From positions 312,037 to 376,036 of the forward strand of contig VWZS01002874.1 in assembly GCA_013397075.1 (NCBI GenBank): a DNA stretch of 64,000 bases, read 5' to 3'. The notes under the pieces are model-generated. The model was not told the DNA's origin. It did no database searches and was given only the letters and a program-made list of their open reading frames with translations. Position 1 is the stretch's first letter, and the number at the start of each line of letters is the position of its first letter. The stretch comes from Rhabdornis inornatus (Eukaryota > Chordata > Aves > Passeriformes > Rhabdornithidae). This document shows, piece by piece, positions 1 through 12,832 of this stretch. A program made the position numbers and the translations under genes.

Positions 1-892
1 TGTCCTCAAAACTGTCATCTTATTCAGCGGCTCTGTATGTTTCTTCACACTGTTCACAGTTGAATTAGTTTGAGTCAGACAGAAGCCCAAAGTTCAGGCA
101 CTCCTGTTTCTCTACTCAGTTCCAAATTTCTGTTTGCAGTGGTTTGAAAAAAAAGAATCCAGGGTTGACACTATACTATTCTATGCGTGATCTTGTTGCT
201 TATGGTCTGCAAATACTCATTGGTCAAAACAGTCTGCACGCCTTGTCTGCTACATGTATTAAATAAATAAAAATTATAGTAGGTGACCTTTCAAAACAAA
301 TTAATTTAGCTTCACTGTTTCCTTATATAACCTCTAAGGCTGCAAGATTTGAAAAGTCATAAAGGCAAAAGCCTCTTCATATTGAAACAGTGTTTGGTTT
401 CCCTTTAAATGTTACCTTCTCTCCTATTCCTATTATCTAGGCTCCCTTCCCACAGTTTTTCAGTCAGCTAAAAGAAAAAAAAAGTGTCACTTTTCTCCCC
501 CACATGCTTGAATGGAATTGAAATCTAAATGATCATCAATACAGATGAAACATCAGAAAAGCTCCTGCCAGCCTCTAAGGAATTATTTGCCTATTTTTGC
601 CTGTATAATCCACTGGGTTGCTGTGTATATTCCTCATTCCCAACCTTTGAAAAGCCTATGATCTAGTTGCATTCTCACAGAGTATCCTAGAGAAGTATGA
701 GGAGCAATAGAATTGAGTAAAATGCCTAGAATTTTGCACATGGCTTTTGTTCATTCAGTTCCCTTTTAGGAACAACATATTATTTGACCTGACTACACCA
801 CACTTCTTTTGCACATATCTGTCTGCTGTTCAGCATGGAAGAAAATCATTGTGAGGGAAGAGACTGACATGCCAGACACATGATTATAAATG
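1..892. other. Intergenic, nothing recognised
   Basis: AT-rich sequence downstream of HACD4. I see no exon, repeat family or RNA gene that I can support. Confidence 0.5.
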
Positions 893-1531
893 TTTATTTC
901 TGACCCTTAAACATCCCCTTGAATATACAGTAGATGAGTACCTTAACACATGCCTTTCTGATTTAGCTGCATTTTCTGGAACCTTCTTTTGATAACTGAA
1001 GGATGGGGCCTGAATGTGAAGGATCCTTAGGGAATGCCTGGGTTAATTAGCATGTTAGTCTCTAGGCTGCAAAGGATCTGACTTCTCCTCCTTGAGAGAT
1101 TCCAGTTCCAGACAATTTAGCATTTATATGTGAGGTACATACATGTTGGCCTAGTATAAAGTAATCTTACAGATTAAATGATATTGTCATTATAGAATAT
1201 CTGTAGCTAACGAGATAAGAATTAACACTGAAATAAGGGTGTGGCTGTGAGTTGCGACACTCTTCAATTTTTTCAGAATTCTATAACATGTTTGAAAAAA
1301 TTAATTTTAAAACTCTAGCCACTTGAAGTCAAAACATTCCAAAGTTTTCAAAAGCTGCTCTTTTTTTTGAGGTGCACTCAAGAGATCTGCCTTTTCTGAA
1401 AATTCTACATAGCCAGATAATGTTCATACTAAGGAGTTTTGCATTGAGAAATCTTTGTCCAGTTTGTTTTTAACTATGATGGGCAGCAATCCCCTAGAAA
1501 TATATTTTGTCCCTCCAAACAAAGTATCAAC
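893..1531 (-). other. HACD4: Probable HACD4 3' UTR with poly(A) signal
   Basis: The stretch after the HACD4 stop has no open frame of note. The first canonical AATAAA on the minus strand beyond the stop region is at 893-898, giving a 3' UTR of about 640 nt. An AATAAA also overlaps the last codons (about 1541-1546) but is too close to the stop to be the likely signal. Transcript ends are inferred. Confidence 0.45.
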
Positions 1532-1614
1532 TTAGCTTCTTTTATTTTTGATGTTGCCTATCCCTAGGTGTGCCGCTCTCTCAGAGAAGAGGTTCTGGAT
1601 GATAAAGCACATAC
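1532..1614 (-). CDS. HACD4: HACD4 last coding exon
   Basis: 83 nt, acceptor GATTCAG, stop TAA at 1532-1534. It codes for GMCFIIQNLFSERAAHLGIG and NIKNKRS. The SERxxxLGI pattern and Lys/Arg-rich tail correspond to the end of mammalian HACD4. A basic C-terminal tail of this kind often serves for ER retention; that role is inferred here. Confidence 0.93.
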
Positions 1615-4600
1615 CTGAATCAAAACACAAACAATATAAAAACAAAGGAGTATAATTCAAACTGTCTTCAATTAATTTAGAAGGAACTGTAAGCACCTTC
1701 ATCTGGCAACTTTGCACAGTTCCTGCCATGTACTTAGAAAAAGAACACTACATCATAAAGATGAGATCCTTCAAATTCACTTTAAATTCACTTAAAGCCC
1801 ATGACCAAACAAAGACTTCTGTATGATTCAGCTAAATTCAGTTGAAATTTTTCCAAAGTATTTTGATGAGAAGCAGAAGGGATCTGTTTACATGCAGGTT
1901 TTGGAATCATCTTGTTTTTTCATCCCTTTAAATAATCACGCTGTAAAAGGCATAATTTAGACATAACTTCTCATGCTAGCTGGGAGTTGTGAGTGAGGAA
2001 GATATGATCAAATGGGAACTGGTTTGTTTAAAAAGCAAACATAAAAGCAAGTTTCACTAAGTAGCTGTAAGGCTAGCATCACCAAAACAACTTTTTTAAG
2101 TTTGTGTTTTTATGCACCATACACATGGTGTATCTTTCAAATTCAACTATTTGGATTTGAAAGATACTGGAAATTAAAATAGGTAGTGATGCACTTTCCT
2201 GCAGTGGTCTGCAAGAGATGTAGCAGAGAGAGTTAAGAGTTTGTGAAAGGCACGGTACAGATTTTATTTTTTTGTTGACATAGCCATCTCAGTTGTGCTG
2301 AGAACCAGCTTTCTGGAAGATGAGATACTTACCTGCAAAGAGTACTAGCAGGTACATTTTCAGAACATAGGGGAAGTAGATTGAGAAGGTGAATGGAAAT
2401 GGTAGCTTGATGGAGTATGTGCCAAAGGATTCAAAATAAGGCAGTGATACACAAATTGCAAATCCTGTAAAAACACAGTAAATCCTTAGTCTAAAGGAAG
2501 AAGATAATCAAAAAGCTTAATGAACAAACCAGTTACCTTTTATATATTTTATACATCTATATATCTATTCATATACATATGCATGTTTTCTCTTTGAGTT
2601 CAGTTTTGTGGTTTTGGGGTGCTAATTCCTCTATATACTAGAAGTAATAAATATATCCTATTCACTAACAAGTTCTGTAAGAAACAAGTGCTTTCAGTGT
2701 GTTCTCAGTGGGCAGAGTTCTTGGTGTAAGTATGATAACCTGCTAAGTATGGCCTGAGCCAGTAAGGTCAGCCTGATCAGGGGAGAAGCTTTGGAACGTA
2801 ATGTCTAGTATACTCAGTCTGGAAGGGAGGAATACATATGTCTTTTATGAGAGTATCTTCTTGTTTTACTTAGACAAAAAGAACATTTTTCCTAATTTTT
2901 AAAAACTTAAACAAAACCAAGTAGGCAAAAAAACCCCAAACCTACCAGACACACAAGCCCCAAACCCCAGATAGTTCCTATTAAAGAAAAAATAACAGAA
3001 AAGAGAGACAGAGGTGACATACAGGTTAATATGAAGGTACATGAACATTTATGACAGCTTTGGCAACACATGAGGAACTATGTTAAACACTAACAGCAAT
3101 TGAAGTGATCACATTTTACTGAAGAATATTAAAGAAACAAGTGGTTGGTACCCTTCCCACCTCCTTACCTTTAGCTAGAACTGAAAGGGGATAAAGCAGG
3201 ATGCATAGTGAGAAGTTTAGCCATGTTAGTGGTAGGTAGTATATGCCCATCCTTGCCAACATGTTGTAAGTGTACCTGCAATAAGAGGAAAGCAGATCAG
3301 CTCTGAGGAAATTATGATGTCTTTAGAATAAAGATATATGATTGGAAAATTCATAGGAATTGCAGAGGAGCATGGAGCTATCTGAGTAAATTTCAGAGCC
3401 AGCAACATTTTTGTTCAGACTTCAATGCCTGAAATTAGATGGTTCATTTTTTCAGAAGAGTTATCTGTGGTGCTACCCTAGAGCAGGCAGACAGCAATAA
3501 AGCCCTCCAGACAGAAAGGTCTATCAGAAACCAGAATGATTTCATACTGGTCCATCAGAAAATGGATTTCAGATGAGGGTGTCACAACTGAGAGGACCAG
3601 GCAGGATATCACTGTCACTTGGGACCAAAACAATCCTGATTTATGATTGCTGAGCTAGCTGAATCACTCCTGGAGAAGGTTAAACAAGAAGGCAATTGCA
3701 GATACATAACATCTGGACCTTAGCAGGGGTAGTAGGTCCAAAAAAAGCACTTGCTCACCAATGTATTGCAGCATTTTATTTTCTCTGTGGCTGTTACTGT
3801 TGCTCATTGAGAGACCAAAATGCTTACTACTTCAGTTTCCAAAGGTGACCTGATCTTGGTTTGATCTTGAAGTGGTATGGCATCTCTCTAAACACTGGAG
3901 AAACAGTGTTTCTCCATTTTTGCATTTTTGGTCAGCTGAAAGACTTTTTGCACTGTGGGCTTGCTAGAGATGTGTAAATCTATTACCCAAGACTTTCTTA
4001 CATATGAAACTAGTGTTAAACACTCTCCCTGTAGTCCCTTCTTATTGATTAATTTGATTAATTTTGCATCATACCTGGACTGTAGAAGAGTGTGATATGC
4101 TGAAAATGGACCATTGACTCTCAGTGTTGCCCTCTGCAACCTCAGGATTGTCTCCATTTTTTATTATTGTTGCTTTTAAGGCTGAATCTCAACCCAATAC
4201 AAAAAGGAAGCAGCTACTCCCTCTCTATACAATTCCATTGGCTGTTAAAGAGTAAGCAGGAAAGATCAGAACTTGCTGTCAGTATATCACTAGCCATGAT
4301 GCATAATAAATAGTCCTTCAGAGGAATTTGTGTCCCTGAAAGTTTATGTGGAAAAACTTGTAATACTTCAAGAGTAGTTGGCTAAGGGATAGGAGAGATC
4401 CCTATGTACTTTTAGACAGGAATACTTCTTTGAGATACTAGGACATGGCACAGATGCTGTAAAATAAATCAGGTAAGAATTCTAAATTTGTATGGTTTAT
4501 TGAACTGGACATTTTCTGCTATACACCACAGTAGCTTTCCTGTTAAACAACTGCTATTACTGCTGTGGTGCTTAACCCTGTTCTTTAGCAAGTGTAGAAA

Positions 4601-7600
4601 ATAATGATGCATCCATGGTATTATTATGCACTGACAGGAATTCACAGCCAATAGTGTTTATACTTTTGGCATTTGTCCAGCTGCACTGAACCCTTTCATT
4701 TCAGATAAGGTTCTACTGTTTTAGTTTTACAAACTTCAAAAAGAAATGGGATGGAACTATAATCAAAATAATTAATACAAGTAGCAGCCTATTAAAATGT
4801 ATTTCAAAATACTCTTAAGCTGACTTAAAATCTTTATCAATTCTCTCTGACACTTTCCTGTTTCAGATCTCTTTTATAACTTTTTTCCTTTGCTGCCTGA
4901 AACCATCTTCTTCAGTCAGTCCCCTAACCAATATATTTAAATTAGCAGAAAGCCATTTTAGCAGAAAAAGAAGTTTTGCTGCAATACATAGGTTGCTGTG
5001 AGAGCTGTGTCTTCTTAAAATGTTTCTTAATTCTGTATGTACCTGGTCTAAGTCTAAAAACTGAGGTGCATAGAGGCTTATATTACATATGAGAAGTATT
5101 TGTTGTTCTTGTGGTGTGATATATGCCCTACTACACCAAAAATCTCAGTCTCCTGCAGCAGGAGCTCTTGGCTTTTTGGAAAGCACAATGCAATTAACCC
5201 AGAATAGTCTTTCTGCCTTTGCAAGAATTCTGCTGGTGCTGCCTTACTGTGCTGTCAATCTTGGATCAAAGTGGATAAAAAATAAAATAATAAAGCAACA
5301 GGATGGTAATGGTAACCAGGATGGTTTCAGGAATTGCTGTTCTCCAGAAGGTAGTTGTGATTGCCTTCTGAATTTTTGTTAAAAACATCAAGGCCTTTGA
5401 ACTACAAATGTTAATGCAGTCTGCTAATGCATTACTCTCTCTTACATCTGTAAATTACTCTGCCTCTTAACCATGTGGATTTTTCTAAAAATCATTAGGT
5501 AACTTTAAAAGTTCAATCTTTTATTTAAAAATGGGTAATATGCTTTGCCAATTTTGAAACAATTAAATGAGCCTGCTGCACAATGGGGATGGAGTTCTGC
5601 TGGCAAGAATAACCCATTTTCCCCTCATGGTTTTGATGTTGACTCCTTACCTGATCACATCTATTAAATTCCAGAGGAAAAATAAAACACAAACGATATA
5701 TTTCCCTTGAACTTCTTCCTGACTGTTGATCACGACAAATAAAACAATTATTCTCTCAGTGATCTGAAAAGAAAAAAAAACTTTTAATTCAGGTAGCACC
5801 TTATGTAACTGTTATTTTTGTGTCATTTTGGCAAAATAGGAGGCCACAAAGGGATCCAGTTTTCTTTACACAAAATCGGCGATGAGTATTTGTTTCATGG
5901 CCTGCTTTTGCTCAAGGTCCTTCAGCAAAAAGAAGTGGAACTGCTGGCTGTAGCATCAAAGACTTGTTACAGTCCGTGTGGAAGCTGGCTTGCCAGCTGG
6001 GATGACTTGGGTTTGTAGCCAAGGAAACCTGTGAATGATGCCAGGGAGGTCGTGGAAGCAAGGACTACTCCTGCTGCACGTGACTGCCTGGAGGGCTGGT
6101 ATGGATAAGCTTCCTTGCTTACAGGCTGTGTGGGAGGCAGTAGGATACAGAGGGCCCTTCTTGGCAGGGGCTGGGGGGGTGGTCCTATGCCAAAAAGTAC
6201 TAATCTTGCACTCCCAGATCTGGTTTTCATATCTTGGAAATCTGTGTCCCAAGGAATCTCTTTCATGTAAGATTTGCAGAAAGAAGGAGGAAAAGTAGAA
6301 TTCCTTATCTTTCTTTCCATCTTATTCTTGATTACGGGAAGTGGGTTTAAGCTTGTCACTTACGTGAATGACTGCCACAATATTTATGTCCTAACATTTT
6401 TCTAGTGGTTGAACTTTATCCAACCCACAAATGAAAAGATAAGTGGATGAAACAGGCAGTGTCTCCAGCTTAAAATAAATACTTGGTAATACGAAAACTC
6501 AAGAAATCAAAAACAAGTGTGTCTTTTTGCAGCTTTCCTGACAACTTTTCTAACAGTGTCCATGCCCTGCCCTGTAAAGCAAATGTGTCAGTACTGACAA
6601 GAGTTGTCAAGCTGTCCCAGAACAGTAACAATTCACTCTGATTTACACTCTATTTGAAGGTGCTGAAATAGAAAACATGCACCTAAGCAGTTGGTATTAA
6701 TTGATATAGCTTCATTAGGTTGGGTTTTTCTACCCAATGCCATGTCTTCCATAAGGTACATCAGCTGGTTGAGACGTCAAGTCAGTTAAAAGTTGCAAAA
6801 TGAAAGTGGATTACCGAGGTTGTTTTTATAAGCGCTGTTATTCTTCATTGGTTTCCCCAGACTCCTACCTAGAACAAAGTTGGAATTTTGCCTCTCAGCA
6901 AGTTTGTGTGGTAGTTTTGCTACATAATATTTATGGGTTCCTGCATGGACCATTCTGGCCACAACCTCTCTTTTTTTGCAGACCACATCTGTCAGATAAA
7001 GCAGTGTTCACTATTCAGCAAAATTACGTCAGAGCAATTTTTCATACAGAAAGAGAGCATGTCAATCCCCCAGAGATCTGGTTCCTCATCTTGGAAAGCA
7101 CTGAGGGGCCACAACAGCTAAAAATGGTTTTCCTGCTTCTCATCCTCCTATGACCATCATCTTGTGCTGCTGATCCCATAGGGCCCTAACTGAGGAACTG
7201 ATTTTTAAAAAGGTCAGGTGCTGGCAGACTTCTGTTAGATGGGTCAGGAAACAGAAAATGAGAGCTAATATGTCCTGTGTTTGTACACTGATGCTGAGGA
7301 ACATGGCAAAAACATGGGGGAACTGGAAGTATTGATGCAGATCCGAAACCAGGTAGAACAGAGATACAAGAAATAGGGCAGGGAAACCATCACAAGAAGA
7401 AAATCAAAACAAAGGTAAAAGCTATGTGAGCACTGTGTGCCAGAGAGAACAGTTAAAACAGAATCTGAGTTTAAATTGTTAGATGAAGAGTGGCAAAGCA
7501 TGCAGCATTAGCAGTGTGGGCATTTTGTTACTGACCCTAAAATCAGACTTGAGATGTGGAGAGGGAGTTCTGCAACATTGTTAATATAAGAGCTATTTCA

Positions 7601-10600
7601 GGGAACTGCCACAGGTAGTTGTCCTAGAGACCAAGGGCTTCATCGTGATAGTGAAAAGATGGACATGTTCTTAGATGTCAGAGCTGGAAGATTTTCCAGT
7701 CGGTCACTCACTTTTCCGAAGGTGGCTGGGTGGAAATGCGCTAGAAAACAGCATAAATAATCGAGATCTAACCTCCTTTCAGTGAGAAAAAGGACAAGCA
7801 GTAGGAAGGTAGTTACCATTTCAAGCTCCAGTTTGAAACTCCAGTTTCAAATGGATGTGTGCTGGCCAGTGAGACAGAATGACTATGGAGACACACAATT
7901 CAGCCTTATAATCTGGAAATGGAAGAAGCTGTGAATTTTCTTCTCTCCCCAGGACACAAGCAGAAACACAAGGCAGTGAGAATCACCTGCCTGGGGTTCA
8001 GCAGATTTCCTCCATCAGAGATTCATACTGGGGAAGGGGAGCAATGGAGGTACACAGCTTTACTAATTACACATGATGGAACTCAGTAATCAGACTGTAA
8101 AGTATGTTAAGCACCTGCAAGAGCAGGAAATTGGACATGGCATAAACTGGTCGCCTTGAGGTATTTTGTTCCTGTTAGGCTGCAGTCTCATCTTGCAAGC
8201 AATGGGCTGCATAAAGCAGCCACCAGACACTGAAACTGGAAGGATGTAACCTTGGTCTGGAGCACATCTATGGGGCAGGACACAGAGCTGGCTGCTCAGG
8301 ACAATTGTGATATCCCCGTGAGGATGGACAGTGGCAGCCTACCTCTTTTTCTGCATAAATCAGGAGGTTGCCTGCCTGTTTGCCTTTATTCTCTTTTCTT
8401 TCATAGCAGTCCTACCTTTACAAATCAATGGTAAATGCAGGGGTTAGTCAAAGGCTGGGGACATTTTCTGCATGTGAAGAGGTAGGGTGCTTCTTGGAGA
8501 AGAGTAGTATATGTTGATATTGTGTTGATATATGTACACACATATCTGTTTGCATATATACATGGAGTCATCTACATTTATAAGTACACACACATATACA
8601 CATACAGATAAAATGCATGTGCTGCTGCTCAGCTTTGGATAGTTTCATTTATGGATCATCCGTCCTTGCATGAATGAAGATGTGATATTCTCCGTAGCTA
8701 CTCTCTTGCTTTAACAAAAAAAAGAAAAAAGAAAAAAAAAAGCAACCACAAAACTACAAGACCTATGTTTCACATTCATAAAAAGGAAGTATGTGCTAGC
8801 ATATCACAAAGCATAAATATAATGTTTTCGGTTTTCATTTCTTTTTTAAAAATTGAACTGGAATTATCTTCCTTTTCTGACACTGATCTCTCATAGGATA
8901 CAGCAAGTTAGGTAGAGTGATATAAATTTCTGCAAGGCAGACTGAGTTTTTTAATCAAGTAAGTGAAACCGAGCAAATTTGGCTAGGGAAAATAGCACAT
9001 TCACTTCCATTTTTTAATAACCATGACTGTGCAATTTTGTACTCGGTACCTGAAATGCTTACATAGTTCTTCAGTTTAGTGTATATTAACAAAAAAACAA
9101 CAAGAGAAAGTGAGAAAAGTGCCACTAAATATTTAAAGTTTAAAAAGAAATGTTTTTATCACAAAACCACAGTACATTGCTTTTGGTAAATCCAGTCTGC
9201 ACAGGATGAAAAACTGCTCTTTGTTTCACAAAAACACCAGTCTTTTCTTAGACCTTTCCTCTCTCCTTGCTATGGTACAAGTCCTGTCAGCCTTTACCAC
9301 CTAGCCAGACTAACACATTTCATTACCTTCTGTTTCGGTGACAACAATGACATGTGACATGTTCTCCTGCCCTCCTCCAATTATTTAAGGTGTAAATGGC
9401 CTGAGAGACATCCCTCTGCACCAGCTTTGTGACCATCTCCTGCCTCACCTCACCCCAGCACATCCATCACACAGGACTCATCTTTCTTTCATGGTGTGAC
9501 TTGGCCTTGACCTACCTCGCTCTTCTCAGGTCCTGGTGGCCTGAGACTTTCCCCCTCAATGAGTTTTTCTAGAAGACTCCTCTCAGTTTGTTTTTCCACT
9601 ATCTGTATCATGTATCTCGAAGTGTTTTTCTTAAATGCTACTAAACCATGACAAATGCAGTACTAGGCAGAAATCTTTCACTCAAGGATTCATCTAGATC
9701 TTGTATTTGCCATAATGCCTACAGAACAACCTGCCACCACGGGGTCCTTTCAGAGCTTGTTTATTTAATGTTAATTTATACCTCCACCCATGTGCTTCCC
9801 TGACATTGCCTAAGCCAGCTGTTCTCTCATCCTAGTGATCACCCCAAGTGAACTTCACTGTGGATGTGCATGCATATGCCTGTTATGAGGGAAACATACA
9901 GGGGTATGTTTTAAGCTCAGAGTTAGAATAGATGATGGGAGCACAGAACCAGGCAGCCACTATCAAATTCTTGCACCTTTATCAGTGCCCTGACTCTGCA
10001 GCAGTCAGGCTGCAGAAAGGTAAGTATTTCTTAACTAACTTTCCTTCCTAGTTCATTGTGGAAAATATACCTTTTTTTCTTCCTAAGAGCCAGTGAAGAA
10101 AGTGTGACGAGGCATGTGGGAGTAGCGTTGGCACACAGCTGCTTAACCTACACTCTCAGCAAAAGCAGGTAACCCACAGGACAGCAGAGTCTCCACCAGA
10201 GAGTTTATACATCTTGTTTGGACAGCATGAGACTGCTGCTAACATCAGGGGAAGAAAGTTGTTCACGGTGAGAGTACAGCTTGGGAAAGAACCAAGTGAG
10301 GATCCAAAACTATATTTGGTGTGAGGTGAAACATGAGAGTCACCTCTCCATGCTGCCCAGGAGAGCACTGCACAAACTGCACTGCCCAGGAAACGTCACA
10401 GTTTTCTTGCTCAGAATATCCATTTTGTACTAATGTCATTTGTGGCAACAGAGAACAGTGTTTGTGCAGGCTTCCCTGATCTCTGCCTTGTGTAAGTCTG
10501 GCTAGGAAAGAAACAGACTATGTCAGGGCTGGGGAATGTGGAAACTCTGCCAGGACAAGGCTTGCTTTAATGACTAAGAGCAGGCTGCTCTTCTTTCCAA

Positions 10601-12727
10601 GACATGTGAGACTTGTTACAGGTCATACTAGACAGGAGTCTTCTTTCTCCCTAGATTAGCATCAAAGCATGTGGATTTAGGCAGGGAAAAGTGGTTATCT
10701 GCATTTTGATGAATTTGCTACCATACTTAAGCAGTGTAAAGAACAGAGATCTGTATTAGTCAATTAGTTAATTAGTTAGTGGAAATTTGAAAAGAGGAAC
10801 ATCTTCACCCACGAATATGTCATTTGACAAAAATGGGCTATCCAGAAAACTAAAAACATAACTAACTACTCTTGGTCTTCTGACTGCTGAGAGAAATACG
10901 AGTTTCACCATTATTCAAATACTAAGGATTGAAAAGGTTTGAAAGAAAATTCAAGTCATCATTTTGCTTTTTCCAATGCATTAAGAAAAAATAACAAAAC
11001 CCGAGATTAGCACCCAAAAGGGAAAAAAAATAGCGTGGCAAAGAAAACATCAGAGTATCATCTTACTTTCTGCTATAGCATGTGATATTTTGGCTGGTTT
11101 TCTGCCTACAGTTGAGCATATAATAAACTACTAGGGTAAAAGACCAGCCTGGTTAAACAGAGAACTTACTGGAAGTCAGGGAAAAATCACCTCTGGAAGG
11201 AGGGGAAGATAACTTGGGGGAACTACAGGGACGCTGAGAGGTTATGTAGGGAGAAACTTAGAAGGGTCAGGCCTCCCTGGAGTTTAATTTGATCACTGCA
11301 ATTGGCCACTGACCCACTTCTGCTGATGGCCACTCATCTGGACATTTTCTGGGTCTGTGCTGGGGACCAAGCATGGGGTACTCACTACTCAGTTTTACTC
11401 AAAAAGAAAAAAGTTGACAGGACAGTTCTTTCCCAATCAGCCCAGTTCTGAGGATGCAATTCCTGCAGTTAGCAAACTACCAGCAAACCAGGCTGCCTGA
11501 GGAAGGGTGCAGGTGCAACATTCAGGGTAGTTCAGCCTGGGCTTGCCCCAGAAGCAGCAGTGGCTGATGTGTGTCAATCATGAGAAAGTCTTGAGAACGA
11601 ACTTACCTGCAAAAACCTAGGGAGGAGACGGCTTTTGTCAATGCCGATGAGGATGTGTAGGATCTCCAACACAGATAACAACTGGCAAAGGCGCATTACA
11701 AACCCTATGGAGTGAAACGTGTCAGCCAGTGACTCTACAGGGAAAATTAAGAGGAAGATTAGAGAATGGCTATACAGCATAAGTCTGGAGCAAGTACTGG
11801 GTTTGCTTTTACCCTATCATCACTGGAGATGACAAGCAATAAAGTTCACACAGTACCAAACTTCTGGGTAGCAGAAGAAAAGCTTCAGGGAGTGGAGGAG
11901 GCAATCCCCTCTGCATGTGTGGCTCTGACACAGAGGCAGGAAGCTGAGAAAATAATTAAATCCCCTATACTTAATGCATGGGCAAAGGCTGTGCAGGGTA
12001 TGTTGCTTTAGAGATATTGCTTTAGGGTATCTCTAAATAGGAGAAAATGTTGAGGAAATGCATGAGGAACTTCTAAACACTAGGAGATGTTGAGTTCCTG
12101 CCTCTATCTGCACTGCCAAAAACAAGTAATCCAGAAAGCAGGCATTTTATATGCCTCCAACTATCCACCATTATAAGTAATTTTAAATTTCCAGTCTAGT
12201 TTTCTATTTTTGCGTCTTAACCCCAAGCAACAAAAAGATAAATATATTGTAATGTTTTTGGAGATAGTCATGTGCAATAATCACAGATATATTCTCTCCT
12301 GGTGGCTTCAGTAAGGTTAATATTTGCCATAATGACTGGACCTAGTCACATTTAGGCTTATATCTAATTCAAATGTTACTAGCGTGCCACTGAATATTAA
12401 AGTTCATTAGCAAAACAAGAGCTTCATTCTCAGAGTGACAAGGGTAGAAGACAGGTATAAGTAATTTTTTCAGCCTTTTTAATGGAGTGTCATTCTGGTT
12501 GAATTACAGTCCCTGGTATTAGACATACAAATGTTCAGAATCTTAACTTTATCTCCTATTTGATATTTCTGTGTCTGTCACTGACGCTTAAAATGTCCAA
12601 GGAAAATAGAGAAGGAGCCTTACCTTTTCCAAATGTCATGAACCTGATGATCATATTTGTAAATATCCAAGAATGTCCACAGAATTGCATTAAGTCATAC
12701 AAAACCAAGTACATGTTCATGGTAAAG
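1532..12727 (-). CDS. HACD4: 3-hydroxyacyl-CoA dehydratase 4 (HACD4/PTPLAD2), six exons, 5' end missing
   Basis: HACD enzymes remove water from 3-hydroxyacyl-CoA, the third step of very-long-chain fatty acid elongation, and are multi-pass ER membrane proteins. Six exons on the minus strand join in phase: 12624-12727, 11607-11734, 5651-5763, 3169-3275, 2333-2464 and 1532-1614 (stop at 1532-1534). All five introns are GT-AG. The product has the landmarks QFCGHSWIFTNM, FVMRLCQ, LPRFLQITERII, QEEVQGKYIVCVLF, SLPYFESFGTYS and LFSERA, which follow the mammalian HACD4 order. About 220 residues are visible against about 232 in human. The first exon is not identified. The ATG at 12718-12720, in ACCATGA context, could be the start and would give 218 residues. 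The family's catalytic Tyr is present (LLYPLS) but the catalytic Glu seven residues later is Lys. The gene lies next to a type I interferon, as in mammals. The assignment is secure; full activity is not. Confidence 0.93.
2333..2464 (-). CDS. HACD4: HACD4 exon 6
   Basis: 132 nt, acceptor ending TACAG and donor GTAAGTATC. It codes for GFAICVSLPYFESFGTYSIK, then LPFPFTFSIYFPYVLKMYLL and VLFA. The SLPYFESFGTYS block is diagnostic of HACD4 rather than HACD1-3. Phase fits exons 5 and 7. Confidence 0.93.
3169..3275 (-). CDS. HACD4: HACD4 exon 5, active-site exon
   Basis: 107 nt, TGCAG acceptor and GTAAGG donor. It codes for RYTYNMLARMGIYYLPLTWL then NFSLCILLYPLSVLAK. The family active site has Tyr and Glu seven residues apart (Y149 and E156 in yeast Phs1; YPLxVLAE in vertebrate paralogues). 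Tyr is present, but the Glu codon is AAA (Lys), read on the + strand as ttt at 3170-3172, beside the splice donor. Confidence 0.92.
5651..5763 (-). CDS. HACD4: HACD4 exon 4
   Basis: 113 nt, TTTCTTTTCAG acceptor and GTAAGG donor. It codes for ITERIIVLFVVINSQEEVQG and then KYIVCVLFFLWNLIDVI. The SQEEVQ(G/E)KY motif is characteristic of the family. The 5.8-kb intron upstream (5764-11606) is the longest in the gene. Confidence 0.93.
5764..11606. other. HACD4 intron 3, no gene seen
   Basis: The longest HACD4 intron. It holds a degenerate TA/CA-rich stretch at about 8515-8610 and short A-rich runs near 8717-8740. Open frames on both strands around 5.8-6.4 and 6.8-7.2 kb show no splice-bounded structure or recognisable domain and are taken as chance. 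Confidence 0.5.
11607..11734 (-). CDS. HACD4: HACD4 exon 3
   Basis: 128 nt, TTTTCCCTGTAG acceptor and GTAAGT donor. It codes for a segment containing DTFHSIGFVMRLCQLLSVLE and LHILIGIDKSRLLPRFLQ, which matches the HACD4 block for the second membrane segment and following loop. Phase fits both neighbours. Confidence 0.93.
12624..12727 (-). CDS. HACD4: HACD4 exon 2 (first recognised coding exon)
   Basis: 104 nt, flanked by a TTTTCACAG acceptor and GTAAGG donor. It codes for MNMYLVLYDLMQFCGHSW followed by IFTNMIIRFMTFGK, the first membrane segment of HACD proteins. It opens with one base that completes a codon from an unseen upstream exon, so either a coding exon 1 exists or the exon starts as 5' UTR and translation begins at its first ATG (12718-12720). 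Confidence 0.9.
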
Positions 12728-12832
12728 CTGTGAAAAGTGAAAATAGTAAACTATATGACTTACAACAACATTGTAAGAAATCGCACCCTCTTTGGACATG
12801 TTAATAAATCAAAGGAAAAGAGCTAAAATTGA

